Shown here: positions 14,302 through 21,856 of the stretch, in pieces | Position numbering within the stretch: the first letter of the stretch is position 1 | How the letters are laid out: each line of letters starts with the position of its first letter | Source of the DNA: UBA8752 sp964223495 | GTDB lineage: Bacteria > Bacteroidota > Bacteroidia > Flavobacteriales_D > Sanyastnellaceae | Length of the DNA stretch: 22,979 bases | Assembly: GCA_964223495.1 (NCBI GenBank) | Contig: CAXQGL010000010.1 | Location: forward strand, 1-22,979 | Direction: 5' to 3' | Notes under the pieces: model-generated | Told to the model about the DNA's origin: nothing | Seen by the model: the letters and a program-made list of their open reading frames with translations, nothing else | The model's database searches: none | Position numbers and translations under genes: made by a program

Positions 14302-14667
14302 TTACTTCTTCTTGTTTGCGACTGTCTTCCGCTTGCCCTTGCGGGTACGGGAGTTGTTCTTGGTGCGCTGTCCACGGAGGGGCAGACCAAGACGGTGGCG
14401 GATGCCACGCTGGCAGCCGATGTCCATCAGACGCTTGATGTTCATTTGGACTTCGGAGCGGAGCTCACCTTCCACGCGGATCTCGGAGATGATCTCACGA
14501 ATCTTGGTGATTTCCTCGTCCGACCAATCCTGGACGCGCTTGTCCTCGGAGACTGCAGCCTGGGAGAGAATGTCGGTGGCGCGGGAGTGTCCGATGCCGT
14601 AGACGTAGGTCAGGGCAATTACTCCACGCTTGTTCCGGGGGATGTCGATACCGGCGATACGGGCCAT
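14302..14667 (-). CDS. rpsM: 30S ribosomal protein S13
   Basis: A 121-residue S13 from the head of the small subunit; it forms intersubunit bridges to the large subunit and its tail reaches the P-site tRNA. The signature begins MARIAGIDIPRNKRG, followed by YGIGHSRA, the helix-two-turn-helix region, and GIRHRLGLPLRGQRTKNNSR. The basic tail KGKRKTVANKKK is normal. It lies 25 bases after rpmJ and starts the alpha-operon portion of the cluster. Confidence 0.98.
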   Translation of the reverse strand: MARIAGIDIPRNKRGVIALTYVYGIGHSRATDILSQAAVSEDKRVQDWSDEEITKIREIISEIRVEGELRSEVQMNIKRLMDIGCQRGIRHRLGLPLRGQRTKNNSRTRKGKRKTVANKKK

Positions 14668-14692
14668 GGCGAATGCGGTTTAGCGTCGGGGA

Positions 14693-14809
14693 TCAACCCT
14701 GGCGCTGCTTGAATTTTGGATTCTTCTTGTTGATGACAAAGAGTCGCCCCTTACGTCGGACGATCTTGCAATCCGCTGAGCGGACCTTCAGAGATGCACG
14801 GGTCTTCAT
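14693..14809 (-). CDS. rpmJ: 50S ribosomal protein L36
   Basis: A 38-codon gene found by translating the gap between infA and rpsM. The product runs from MKTRASLKVRSADCKIVRRK to a C-terminus ending KNPKFKQRQG, a full-length L36 that binds 23S rRNA near the base of the L7/L12 stalk. The C-x2-C and C/H zinc ribbon of zinc-type L36 is reduced to one cysteine (Cys14), so this is the zinc-independent form. ATG and TGA are both clear, and the position between infA and rpsM is the expected one. Confidence 0.96.
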   Translation of the reverse strand: MKTRASLKVRSADCKIVRRKGRLFVINKKNPKFKQRQG

Positions 14810-14823
14810 GACGGTCTGTTTTC

Positions 14824-15042
14824 TTACTTGCATCGGAACGAAATGCGGCCCTTGCTGAGGTCGTACGGACTCATGTCCACACGGACCCTGTCACCGGGGA
14901 GAATCTTGATGTAGAACTTCCTCATCTTCCCCGAGATGTGCGCCGTGATGACGTGCCCATTCTCCAGCTCCACCCGGAACATGGCGTTCCCAAGAGCTTC
15001 GGTGATGGTTCCGTCTTGCGTGATCGACGCTTGCTTGGCCAT
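14824..15042 (-). CDS. infA: Translation initiation factor IF-1
   Basis: A 72-residue single OB-fold protein that blocks the 30S A site during initiation and helps IF-2 and IF-3. The sequence runs from MAKQASITQDGTITEAL through FRVELENGHVITAHISGKMR to LSKGRISFRCK, full length and with no extension. It sits between map (36-base gap) and rpmJ (14-base gap), the normal place in Bacteroidota. The leader is A-rich with no Shine-Dalgarno sequence. Confidence 0.98.
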   Translation of the reverse strand: MAKQASITQDGTITEALGNAMFRVELENGHVITAHISGKMRKFYIKILPGDRVRVDMSPYDLSKGRISFRCK

Positions 15043-15078
15043 GGATTTCTGTTTTCGTTTCCTGTTTGATGTGACGCC

Positions 15079-15876
15079 TCAATCCAACTTCACTGCCCCG
15101 AGGGCCTCCTCAATCCATTTGAATGTCGAAAGAACTTCCGCCTTGCCTTCCCGCACCACCACGTCGTGTTCGAAGTGGGCGCTGGGCAACCCGTCCGCCG
15201 CGGCAATGGTCCAACCATCGCTCTCCTGCACCACCTCCTTGCGGCCGAGGTTGATCATCGGCTCGATGGCGAGGACCATGCCTTCCACGAGTTTGACACC
15301 GTTTCCGGGGCGCCCGTAATTGGGCACTTCCGGCGGCTCGTGCAGGTTGGACCCCACGCCGTGACCGACCAGCTCACGGACCACACCATACCCGGAGGCT
15401 TCGGCGTGTTCCTGGACTGCCCAACCGATATCGCCGATGCGGTTGCCCGCAATCGCTTCCTCGATGGCGTCCTCGAGGCACTCCTGCGTCACCTTCAGCA
15501 GGCGCCGCACTTCGGGACGGACCTCCCCCACCATGAAGGTGTAGGCGCTGTCCCCGTAGTACCCTTCCTTGAGCACCCCACAGTCGATGGACACGATGTC
15601 CCCCTCCTGCAATGGGTCTCCGTTGGGAATCCCGTGGACCACATGGTGGTTCACGGAGGTGCAGAGCGTAGCGGGGAAGCCATTGTATCCTTTGAATCCC
15701 GGCTCTGCGCCGTGATCCCGGATGAAGGTTTCCGCTACCTGATCCAACTCCAGGGTGGTGACCCCGGGGCGAATCAGCTTGGCCACTTCGGCCAAGGTTC
15801 TTCCGACAAGCAAAGAACTCGTTCGGAGAAGCTCGATTTCGGATTCGGTTCGAACCTGTATCCGTCCTCTTGCCAT
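15079..15876 (-). CDS. map: Methionine aminopeptidase type I
   Basis: A 265-residue cytoplasmic metalloprotease that removes the initiator Met from nascent proteins after deformylation. All five metal ligands of the pita-bread fold are present: Asp98 (SIDCG), Asp109 (YGDSAYTF), His172 (GHGVG), Glu205 (AIEPM) and Glu236 (HFEHD). The substrate-contacting His81 in VVHGIPN is also present. Length and lack of an N-terminal extension fit class Ia. The start is 5 bases after the secY stop, so the two are translationally close, as in many spc operons. Confidence 0.98.
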   Translation of the reverse strand: MARGRIQVRTESEIELLRTSSLLVGRTLAEVAKLIRPGVTTLELDQVAETFIRDHGAEPGFKGYNGFPATLCTSVNHHVVHGIPNGDPLQEGDIVSIDCGVLKEGYYGDSAYTFMVGEVRPEVRRLLKVTQECLEDAIEEAIAGNRIGDIGWAVQEHAEASGYGVVRELVGHGVGSNLHEPPEVPNYGRPGNGVKLVEGMVLAIEPMINLGRKEVVQESDGWTIAAADGLPSAHFEHDVVVREGKAEVLSTFKWIEEALGAVKLD

Positions 15877-15881
15877 TCCGA

Positions 15882-17237
15882 TCAGCCCGCCATTCCGCTC
15901 ACACTCGTCCCTTGACGGCCCCGGAGCTTTCCGGATTCCATCAGGGAGTCGTATTGACGGGACAGCAGGTAGCTTTCAATTTGCTGGAGGGTGTCGAGAA
16001 TGACCCCCACCATGATCAACAGCGACGTTCCGCCGAAGAAAATGCTGAATGCCTGCGCGTGCGTCAGGTTCAGCGTAAAGACGATGGCCGGCAGCACCGC
16101 GATCAGTCCAAGGAAGATGGCACCCGGCAGTGTGATTTTCGAAATCACGTTGTCGAGGAATTCCATCGTGGGACGACCGGGCTTCACACCGGGCACGAAG
16201 TTGTTCTGGCGCTTCAGGTCATCCGCCATCTGTTGCGGATTGACCGTGATGGCCGTGTAGAAATAAGTGAATGCCACGATCATCACGAAGAACAACAGGT
16301 TGTACCAGAAACCGTTGAAATCTCCGAGCGCGATGAGGATTTCGTTGTCCGCGAGGCTCTCACTCTGGGTGAGATAAAGCGGCACGAACATGATCGCCTG
16401 TGCAAAGATGATGGGCATGACACCACTGGAGTTCACCTTCAAGGGGATGTAACTCCGTGCGGCTGCACCCTTGGGCAAGTATGACGCTCCGGCATTTGCC
16501 TGAAGGCTGGTCATCTCGACCGGCACCTTCCGCACGGCCTGCACGAGCGCTACGGAGAGTCCGATGACGATGAGCAATGCCGCAATCTCCACCAGGAAGA
16601 AGAAGAAGTTCGTATCCGGGTGGTTGAACTCCTGTATGATGGCCTGGGGGAACGTCGCGATGATGCCGATCATGATCAACAGGCTGATGCCGTTTCCGAC
16701 GCCGCGCTCCGTGATCCGCTCACCGAGGTACATGATGAGCAGCGTGGAGGAAGTCAGGATCAACACCGCGCAGAACCACCAGAATCCGGAAGGGTCCGCC
16801 ACGGCACCCGGTACCGAGACCACTGAGGAAGCGAGGTATCCCGGAGCCTGCACCAACGTGATGGCGATGGTCAGGAATCGGGTCCACTGGTTGATCTTCT
16901 TCCGTCCGCTCTCGCCCTCTGCCTGCATCTTCTGGATGGTCGGCACAGCCAAGCCCATCAACTGCATGATGATGCTCGCTGAGATGTAGGGCATGATGCC
17001 CAAGGCGAAAATGGAGGCACGCGAGAAAGCACCACCCGTGAACAGGGACAGGATGCTGCCGAGGCCACCTCCTCCCAAGGCGCTCATCTGCTCCGCGAGG
17101 GCGTCACTGTCGACACCCGGGATGACGATGAAGCTGCCAATCCTGTAAACGAGGATGAAGCCGAAGGTGATTCCGAGGCGCCTGCGCAATTCCTCGTGGG
17201 CCCAGATGTCCCGAAGTTTCTTGAAAAGCCGACCCAT
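15882..17237 (-). CDS. secY: Preprotein translocase subunit SecY
   Basis: A 451-residue inner-membrane protein with about ten hydrophobic segments, forming the channel of the SecYEG translocon. The N-terminus MGRLFKKLRDIWAHEELRRR leads into TM1. The plug region follows VIPGVDSDALAEQM. TM2 begins near SIFALGIMPYISASIIMQLM, and the conserved cytosolic loop QAEGESGRKKINQWTRF follows. The late segments retain YFYTAITVNPQQMADDLKRQ and the C5 loop around FVPGVKPGRPT. The tail SYLLSRQYDSLMESG is normal. It starts 3 bases after rplO. Signal peptides of the plus-strand secretion genes would pass through this channel before T9SS export. Confidence 0.98.
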   Translation of the reverse strand: MGRLFKKLRDIWAHEELRRRLGITFGFILVYRIGSFIVIPGVDSDALAEQMSALGGGGLGSILSLFTGGAFSRASIFALGIMPYISASIIMQLMGLAVPTIQKMQAEGESGRKKINQWTRFLTIAITLVQAPGYLASSVVSVPGAVADPSGFWWFCAVLILTSSTLLIMYLGERITERGVGNGISLLIMIGIIATFPQAIIQEFNHPDTNFFFFLVEIAALLIVIGLSVALVQAVRKVPVEMTSLQANAGASYLPKGAAARSYIPLKVNSSGVMPIIFAQAIMFVPLYLTQSESLADNEILIALGDFNGFWYNLLFFVMIVAFTYFYTAITVNPQQMADDLKRQNNFVPGVKPGRPTMEFLDNVISKITLPGAIFLGLIAVLPAIVFTLNLTHAQAFSIFFGGTSLLIMVGVILDTLQQIESYLLSRQYDSLMESGKLRGRQGTSVSGMAG

Positions 17238-17240
17238 TGC

Positions 17241-17690
17241 TTACTGGATTGCTTCGATGCTGCCTCCGGCGCCCTCGATGGCCGCCTGTGCGGAAGCGGA
17301 AAATTTGTGTGCGGTGACCTTCACTCCGGCCTTCAATTCACCACGTCCGAGGATCTTCACGAGATCCTTCTTCTGGGCGAGACCATTCTCCACGAGGAGG
17401 GCAGGGGTGATTTCAGTCAGGGACTTCCTGTCGATCAGCTCCTGGAGCGTATCCAGGTTGATGCCCTTGTATTCGACCCGGTTCGGATTCTTGAAGCCAA
17501 ACTTGGGAACACGGCGTTGGAGCGGCATCTGGCCACCCTCGAAACCAATCTTGGACTTGTAACCGGAACGGGACTTGGCTCCCTTGTGACCGCGGGTAGA
17601 GGTCCCTCCGTGACCGGAGCCCTCTCCACGACCAACTCGCTTGCGCTGCTTGATGGAACCCTTCGCCGGCTTGAGGCTGTTGAGATTCAT
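17241..17690 (-). CDS. rplO: 50S ribosomal protein L15
   Basis: A 149-residue L15, a late-assembling large-subunit protein. The N-terminal Gly/Lys/Arg-rich arm (RVGRGEGSGHGGTSTRGHK) penetrates rRNA. The globular part contains GFEGGQMPLQRRVPKFGF and ends with HKFSASAQAAIEGAGGSIE. It lies between rpmD (18-base gap) and secY (3-base gap). Confidence 0.98.
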   Translation of the reverse strand: MNLNSLKPAKGSIKQRKRVGRGEGSGHGGTSTRGHKGAKSRSGYKSKIGFEGGQMPLQRRVPKFGFKNPNRVEYKGINLDTLQELIDRKSLTEITPALLVENGLAQKKDLVKILGRGELKAGVKVTAHKFSASAQAAIEGAGGSIEAIQ

Positions 17691-17708
17691 GATTGTGCTG
17701 GTTGGGGA

Positions 17709-17888
17709 TTATTGTTCTTCAACCTTGACGAGGTGGCTCACCTTGCGGACCATGCCCAGAATCTGGGGTGTGGCCTCGTGCTCCACGGGGTTGTTGAGTT
17801 TCTTGATGCCCAACGCCTGAAGCGTGAGCTTCTGACGCTTGGGGCGGTTGATGGCACTGCGTACCTGGGTGATCTTGATCTTGGCCAT
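17709..17888 (-). CDS. rpmD: 50S ribosomal protein L30
   Basis: A 59-residue gene found by translating the gap between rpsE and rplO. It begins MAKIKITQVRSAINRPKRQK, contains TLQALGIKKLNNPVEHEATP and ends LVKVEEQ, with the L30 pattern of a first beta strand, RPK..KLTL helix and GLGI-type turn. It binds 23S rRNA on the large subunit. ATG at 17888 and TAA at 17709 are unambiguous, 5 bases after rpsE and 18 before rplO. Confidence 0.96.
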   Translation of the reverse strand: MAKIKITQVRSAINRPKRQKLTLQALGIKKLNNPVEHEATPQILGMVRKVSHLVKVEEQ

Positions 17889-17893
17889 GCTGC

Positions 17894-18427
17894 TTATCCG
17901 TTGAAGACGCGGTCGACGGAAATTCCGCGAAGTTCGGCCACGTCCGATGCACTGCGCATCATGGTGAGTGCCTTGAATGTCGCCTTGACCACATTCTGGG
18001 TGTTGGATGAGCCCAACGACTTGGCGAGTACGTCCTTGATTCCGGCGCTCTCCAGCACGGCGCGCATGGCACCGCCCGCAATCACACCCGTACCAGGGGT
18101 GGCCGGCTTGACCAGTACACGCGCTCCGGCAAACACCGCCTCCTGGGCGTGGGGTACCGTACCGTTGATGACGGGCACCTCCACCATGTTCTTCTTGGCA
18201 TCCTCGATGCCTTTCTGGATGGCGGTCACCACCTCGCGGCTGCGGCCTGAACCATGACCCACCTTGCCCTTCTCATCGCCAACGACGACGATGCCGGTAA
18301 AGGTGAACGTACGACCGCCCTTCGTGGTCTTGGTCGAACGGTTGATGGTCACCAAGCGGTCCTTGATGTCACTCTCGGGCTGGTTGTTATCCCGGTCGTT
18401 GCGCCGACGGTTGTTGTTGTCTCTCAT
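17894..18427 (-). CDS. rpsE: 30S ribosomal protein S5
   Basis: A 177-residue S5, at the mRNA entry site, involved in decoding fidelity and mRNA unwinding. The dsRBD-like domain contains KGGRTFTFTGIVVVGDEKGK and GHGSGRSREVVTAI; the second domain has VKPATPGTGVIAGGAMRAVL and KSLGSSNTQNVVKAT. The first ~20 residues (MRDNNNRRRNDRDNNQPESD) are an Asn/Arg-rich low-complexity extension. The ATG at 18427 is preferred because it lies 7 bases after the rplR stop; an upstream in-frame ATG at 18457 would overlap rplR. Confidence 0.97.
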   Translation of the reverse strand: MRDNNNRRRNDRDNNQPESDIKDRLVTINRSTKTTKGGRTFTFTGIVVVGDEKGKVGHGSGRSREVVTAIQKGIEDAKKNMVEVPVINGTVPHAQEAVFAGARVLVKPATPGTGVIAGGAMRAVLESAGIKDVLAKSLGSSNTQNVVKATFKALTMMRSASDVAELRGISVDRVFNG

Positions 18428-18434
18428 GATGGCT

Positions 18435-18794
18435 TCAGAATTGGAGACCGCCTTCACGGGCGGCGTCGGCGAGGTTCTTCACACGGCCGTGGTAGAGGTA
18501 ACCGTTGCGGTCGAAGACCACATTCTCGATTCCTGCCGCCTTGGCTGCCTCGGCAATCTTGGTGCCGACCAACTTGGCCTGCTCAATCTTGGCAACGCCC
18601 TGTGATTCGGGAATGGCCCGAGAGCTGGCGCTCGCGAGGGTCTTGCCTGACAGGTCGTCCACGATCTGGGCGTAGATCTGCTTGTTGGAGCGGAACACGG
18701 ACAGGCGGGGACGCTCTGCCGTTCCGCTGATCTTACCACGGATGCGCGCCTTGATGCGCATGCGGGTCTTGAGTTTCTTGCTTGCTACAGACAT
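18435..18794 (-). CDS. rplR: 50S ribosomal protein L18
   Basis: A 119-residue L18, which binds 5S rRNA with L5 and anchors it in the central protuberance. Recognised from RPRLSVFRSNKQIYAQIVDD, the SGKTLASASS turn and the C-terminal FDRNGYLYHGRVKNLADAAR with REGGLQF. The basic N-terminus KKLKTRMRIKARIRGK is usual. It lies 11 bases after rplF and 7 before rpsE. Confidence 0.98.
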   Translation of the reverse strand: MSVASKKLKTRMRIKARIRGKISGTAERPRLSVFRSNKQIYAQIVDDLSGKTLASASSRAIPESQGVAKIEQAKLVGTKIAEAAKAAGIENVVFDRNGYLYHGRVKNLADAAREGGLQF

Positions 18795-18805
18795 GGCAGA
18801 TTCAA

Positions 18806-19357
18806 TTACTTGGCTGCAGATTTTCCTGCCTTGCGGCGGATGTACTCATCCACATAGCGGACACCTTTGCCCTTGTAGGGCTCCGGCTTCCGGAGGGAAC
18901 GGATTTTTGCAGCAACGGTACCGATGAGTTGCTTGTCGTGTGACTCCAGGGTCACCTTGGGATTGGAGCCCTTCTGCGACTCGGCGGCCACTTTCACTTC
19001 CTTGGGAAGCTCAATGATGATGGGGTGGCTGAAACCCAAGGCCAGCGTCAACTGCTGACCGGAAGCCTGGGCACGGAAACCCACACCCACAAGTTCGAGC
19101 TCCTTCTTGAAACCGTTGGTCACCCCTTCCATCATACCGGCACAGAGCGAGCGGTACAAGCCGTGCTTCGAACGGTGGTCCGGCTGATCCGTGCTGCGGC
19201 TGAAGCACACTTCGTTGTCCTTGACCTCCACACCGATGGCGGAATCGAACGCCTGTTCGAGTTCGCCTTTCGGCCCCGAGACCTTGATCACACCGGACTC
19301 CACCGTGACGGTGACGCCGGTCGGGATGGCTACGGGTGCATTTCCAATTCTGGACAT
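18806..19357 (-). CDS. rplF: 50S ribosomal protein L6
   Basis: A 183-residue L6 with two tandem alpha/beta domains, bound near the sarcin-ricin loop and the factor-binding site. Family motifs are MSRIGNAPVAIPTGVTVTV, GPKGELEQAFD, the second-domain start LVGVGFRAQ and a C-terminus with PEPYKGKGVRYVDEYIRRKA. Unlike every other gene here, it is preceded by a textbook Shine-Dalgarno sequence (AAAGGAG). The gap to rpsH is 21 bases. Confidence 0.98.
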   Translation of the reverse strand: MSRIGNAPVAIPTGVTVTVESGVIKVSGPKGELEQAFDSAIGVEVKDNEVCFSRSTDQPDHRSKHGLYRSLCAGMMEGVTNGFKKELELVGVGFRAQASGQQLTLALGFSHPIIIELPKEVKVAAESQKGSNPKVTLESHDKQLIGTVAAKIRSLRKPEPYKGKGVRYVDEYIRRKAGKSAAK

Positions 19358-19364
19358 GGTCGTT

Positions 19365-19371
19365 CTCCTTT
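19365..19371 (-). promoter_or_regulatory. Canonical Shine-Dalgarno sequence before rplF
   Basis: AAAGGAG on the minus strand, 7 bases before the rplF ATG, with optimal spacing. I checked the leaders of the other minus-strand genes and the plus-strand trio and saw no comparable full match; the nearest is a partial GAGGG before rpmC. Bacteroidota ribosomes mostly ignore Shine-Dalgarno sequences because their anti-Shine-Dalgarno is sequestered, so this site is notable. Confidence 0.7.
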
Positions 19372-19378
19372 GATTCGA

Positions 19379-19777
19379 TTAATAGACGTAACAGAGCACC
19401 TCACCACCCACGTTCATGTGCTTGGCCTCCTTGTCCGTCATCACGCCCTGGGACGTGCTGAGGATGGAGATGCCCAATCCGTTGAGGATGCGCGGAAGGT
19501 CGTCCGCCCCGCGGTATGTGCGCAGTCCGGGCTTGCTCATGCGCTGCATCTCGGTGATGGCCGGACGGCGCGTCTTGGGATGGTACTTCAAGGCGATCTT
19601 GATGGTACCCTGGGGGCCGTCCTCCACGAACTTGTACGAGAGGATGTAGCCCTTGTCGAAGAGGATCTTGGTAATCTCCTTCTTGATGTTGGACGCGGGA
19701 ATCTCCACCACCTTGTGGCCGGCCATCTGGCCGTTGCGGATGCGCGTCAGGAAATCGGCGATCGGATCTGAATGCAT
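19379..19777 (-). CDS. rpsH: 30S ribosomal protein S8
   Basis: A 132-residue S8, a primary binder of 16S rRNA helix 21 and the spc-operon repressor in E. coli. The N-terminus (DPIADFLTRIRNGQMAGHKV) and C-terminus (STSQGVMTDKEAKHMNVGGE, ending CYVY) are classic. The rRNA-binding STSQG motif is intact. It starts 3 bases after the rpsN stop. Whether it autoregulates here cannot be judged from sequence alone. Confidence 0.98.
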   Translation of the reverse strand: MHSDPIADFLTRIRNGQMAGHKVVEIPASNIKKEITKILFDKGYILSYKFVEDGPQGTIKIALKYHPKTRRPAITEMQRMSKPGLRTYRGADDLPRILNGLGISILSTSQGVMTDKEAKHMNVGGEVLCYVY

Positions 19778-19780
19778 GGC

Positions 19781-20050
19781 TTACCAGCTTGCTTTTTTGA
19801 CTCCGGGGATCTTGCCTTCGAGGGCCATCTCGCGGAAGGTCACACGGCTGATGCCGAATTGACGCATGTAACCACGGGGACGTCCCGTCAACTGGCAACG
19901 GTTGTGAAGGCGCACCGGGGAAGAGTTCTTGGGGAGCTTCTGAAGGGCATCCCAGTCTCCAGCCTCCTTCAGTGCTTTGCGCTTGGCTGCATAACGGGCG
20001 ACGAGGCGCTCACGCTTGCGCTCACGCGCTTTCATTGATTCCTTGGCCAT
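19781..20050 (-). CDS. rpsN: 30S ribosomal protein S14, zinc-free type
   Basis: An 89-residue S14 of the long, zinc-independent class, from the small-subunit head. Recognised from the basic N-terminal helix (KARERKRERLVARYAAKR), the middle segment LPKNSSPVRLHNRC and the C-terminus GRPRGYMRQFGISRVTFREM. Only one cysteine remains where short S14 has the C-x2-C pairs. It lies 6 bases after rplE and 3 before rpsH. Confidence 0.98.
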   Translation of the reverse strand: MAKESMKARERKRERLVARYAAKRKALKEAGDWDALQKLPKNSSPVRLHNRCQLTGRPRGYMRQFGISRVTFREMALEGKIPGVKKASW

Positions 20051-20056
20051 ATCGTA

Positions 20057-20608
20057 TCAGTTCTTCTTGAAGGGGAAACCGAACGCGGCGAGCAGCTCCT
20101 TGGCTTCCTCGTTGGTCCGGGCATTGGTGACGATGGTGATGTGCATCCCGTTGAGGTGCTTCACCTTGTCGAGGTCGATTTCCGGGAAAATGATTTGCTC
20201 CTGGACGCCGAAGCTGAAGTTGCCGCGGCCATCGAAGCCGGACGCCTTCACACCCTGGAAGTCGCGGGTACGCGGCAGGGCAACGTTGATCAGGCGGTCG
20301 AGGAACTCGTACATACGCTCACGGCGCAAGGTCACCCGTGCACCCACAGGCATGCCCTTCCGGAGCTTGAAGTTCGAGACGTCCTTCGTGGAATACGTCG
20401 CCACGGCCTTCTGGCCGGTGATCTGGGCGAGCTCCTCGAGGGCGCCATCCACAATCTTGCGGTCTGCGATGGCCTTGCCCAAACCTTGATTCAGGCAAAT
20501 CTTCTCGATTTTGGGCACCTGCATGAAGCTCTTGTATTCGAAGCGCTCCTGGAGCTTGGGTACGACTTCGTCGTCGTACTGATGCTTGAGTCGGGGTACG
20601 TAGCTCAT
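20057..20608 (-). CDS. rplE: 50S ribosomal protein L5
   Basis: A 183-residue L5 that carries 5S rRNA with L18 and contacts P-site tRNA and the S13 bridge. Family motifs are PKIEKICLNQGLGKAIADRK, ITGQKAVATYSTKDVSNFKL, RKGMPVGARVTLR and the C-terminal GMHITIVTNARTNEEAKELL. Its ATG overlaps the rplX stop by one base (TGATG), indicating translational coupling. Confidence 0.98.
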   Translation of the reverse strand: MSYVPRLKHQYDDEVVPKLQERFEYKSFMQVPKIEKICLNQGLGKAIADRKIVDGALEELAQITGQKAVATYSTKDVSNFKLRKGMPVGARVTLRRERMYEFLDRLINVALPRTRDFQGVKASGFDGRGNFSFGVQEQIIFPEIDLDKVKHLNGMHITIVTNARTNEEAKELLAAFGFPFKKN

Positions 20609-20928
20609 CAGTTCAGCGTTTGATCGGATTTCTTGCTGTAGCGGACCAGCTTGCCATCGTCTCCGCGGCGGCGTCCGACGCGGGTGGCGTTGCCGTTACC
20701 GTCCACCAGCATCACATTGGAGATGTGGATAGGGGCTTCCTTCTTTTCGATGCCACCCTGGGGATTGGCCGGGCTCGGCTTGACGTGCTTGGTCACCACG
20801 TTGACGCTCTCAACGAGCACACGGTCGTCCTTGCGCAACACCTGCATGACCGTGCCGGTCTTGCCCTTGTTGCCGCCTGCGATCACCTTCACGGTATCGC
20901 CCTTCTTGATTTTGACGCGCTTGTACAT
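20608..20928 (-). CDS. rplX: 50S ribosomal protein L24
   Basis: A 106-residue L24, an assembly initiator near the exit tunnel. It has an N-terminal KOW motif (KKGDTVKVIAGGNKGKTGTV), then VLVESVNVVTKHVKPS and GGIEKKEAPIHISNVMLVD. The stop overlaps the rplE start by one base; rplN ends 10 bases upstream. Length is normal. Confidence 0.98.
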   Translation of the reverse strand: MYKRVKIKKGDTVKVIAGGNKGKTGTVMQVLRKDDRVLVESVNVVTKHVKPSPANPQGGIEKKEAPIHISNVMLVDGNGNATRVGRRRGDDGKLVRYSKKSDQTLN

Positions 20929-20938
20929 GGTCCTGTGG

Positions 20939-21307
20939 TTAGAGCACCTCCGGTGCGAGGGAGACGATTTTCATGAAGTCCTTCTCGCGCAGCTCACGGG
21001 CCACCGGCCCGAAAATGCGCGTACCGCGGATCTCGCCTGTGGCATTGAGGAGGACGCAGGCGTTGTCATCGAAGCGGATGTAGGATCCGTCGGGACGGCG
21101 AACCGCCTTCTTGGTGCGCACAATGACCGCCTTGCTGACGGTACCCTTCTTCACGCCGCCATTCGGTGCCGCATCCTTGACGGTGACGACCACCTTGTCG
21201 CCGATGCTGGCGTAGCGCCGGCGCGTACCACCGAGCACGCGGATGCACAACACTTCGCGTGCTCCACTGTTGTCGGCAACCGCCATCCGGGATTCTTGCT
21301 GGATCAT
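20939..21307 (-). CDS. rplN: 50S ribosomal protein L14
   Basis: A 122-residue L14 that forms an intersubunit bridge and docks the silencing factor RsfS. The start MIQQESRMAVADNSGAREVL, the core RRYASIGDKVVVTVKDAAPN and KAVIVRTKKAVRRPDGSYIR, and the end FMKIVSLAPEVL match closely with no gaps. It follows rpsQ by 34 bases. Confidence 0.99.
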   Translation of the reverse strand: MIQQESRMAVADNSGAREVLCIRVLGGTRRRYASIGDKVVVTVKDAAPNGGVKKGTVSKAVIVRTKKAVRRPDGSYIRFDDNACVLLNATGEIRGTRIFGPVARELREKDFMKIVSLAPEVL

Positions 21308-21341
21308 GGCTCTTCAGTTTTCTTATTGGACGACCCCTGGA

Positions 21342-21632
21342 TTACTTGGCCCTTTCGACCACCTCCACGAGGCGCCAGCACTTGTTCTTGCTCAACGGGC
21401 GCGTCTCCATGATGCGCACCGTATCGCCGATGCCACAGGTCTCCTGCTCATCGTGTGCGGTGAACTTCCGGGTGCGCTTCACGAACTTGGAGTACTTCGG
21501 GTGCTTCTCCTTGTACTCGACCGTCACCGTGATGGTCTTCTGCATCTTGTTGGAGGTGACGATGCCCTGACGCACCTTCCGGAGGTTGCGCTTGTCCGTG
21601 GACTGCTCGGTTGCGGTTTGCTCGGCGGTCAT
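21342..21632 (-). CDS. rpsQ: 30S ribosomal protein S17
   Basis: A 96-residue S17, an OB-fold protein binding the 5' domain of 16S rRNA. The core runs from RNLRKVRQGIVTSNKMQKTI through VEYKEKHPKYSKFVKRTRKF to IGDTVRIMETRPLSKNK. About 13 Thr/Glu-rich residues precede the conserved core. The ATG is embedded in the rpmC stop (ATGA, 4-base overlap), which fixes the start and implies coupled translation. Confidence 0.98.
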   Translation of the reverse strand: MTAEQTATEQSTDKRNLRKVRQGIVTSNKMQKTITVTVEYKEKHPKYSKFVKRTRKFTAHDEQETCGIGDTVRIMETRPLSKNKCWRLVEVVERAK

Positions 21633-21841
21633 GACTTCTGTTCTTCTGCTTTGGCGTTCTTGCGTGCGTTGAGCTCCGTCAACATGCGTGCGATGTCGCG
21701 GCGCTTCTGGCGCAGCTGGAACGGGCTCTCGAGGCCCGCAATGGTGTGATTGAAACGCAGTTTTTGCAGGGCTTCACGCTCTGCGTCGATGCGCTCCTTG
21801 AGATCGAGGTCGCTCAGACCGGTGATTTCGTTCATCTTCAT
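21629..21841 (-). CDS. rpmC: 50S ribosomal protein L29
   Basis: A 70-residue two-helix L29 from the tunnel exit, where it neighbours the SRP and trigger-factor docking site. Recognised from LSDLDLKERIDAEREALQKL, then the FNHTIAGLESPFQLRQKRRD turn and second helix. Two ATGs are possible, at 21841 and, two codons later, at 21835; a partial GAGGG lies just upstream. It overlaps rpsQ by 4 bases. Confidence 0.97.
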   Translation of the reverse strand: MKMNEITGLSDLDLKERIDAEREALQKLRFNHTIAGLESPFQLRQKRRDIARMLTELNARKNAKAEEQKS

Positions 21842-21856
21842 GATTCCCTCGATTGA

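Noticed and set aside
17196..18257. A 353-codon plus-strand frame across rplO, rpmD and rpsE
   Set aside because: It crosses three well-supported genes in antisense and matches nothing; it reflects codon bias only.
18428..18457. Longer start for rpsE (ATG at 18457) overlapping rplR
   Set aside because: The ATG at 18427 falls 7 bases after the rplR stop and gives an S5 of normal length.
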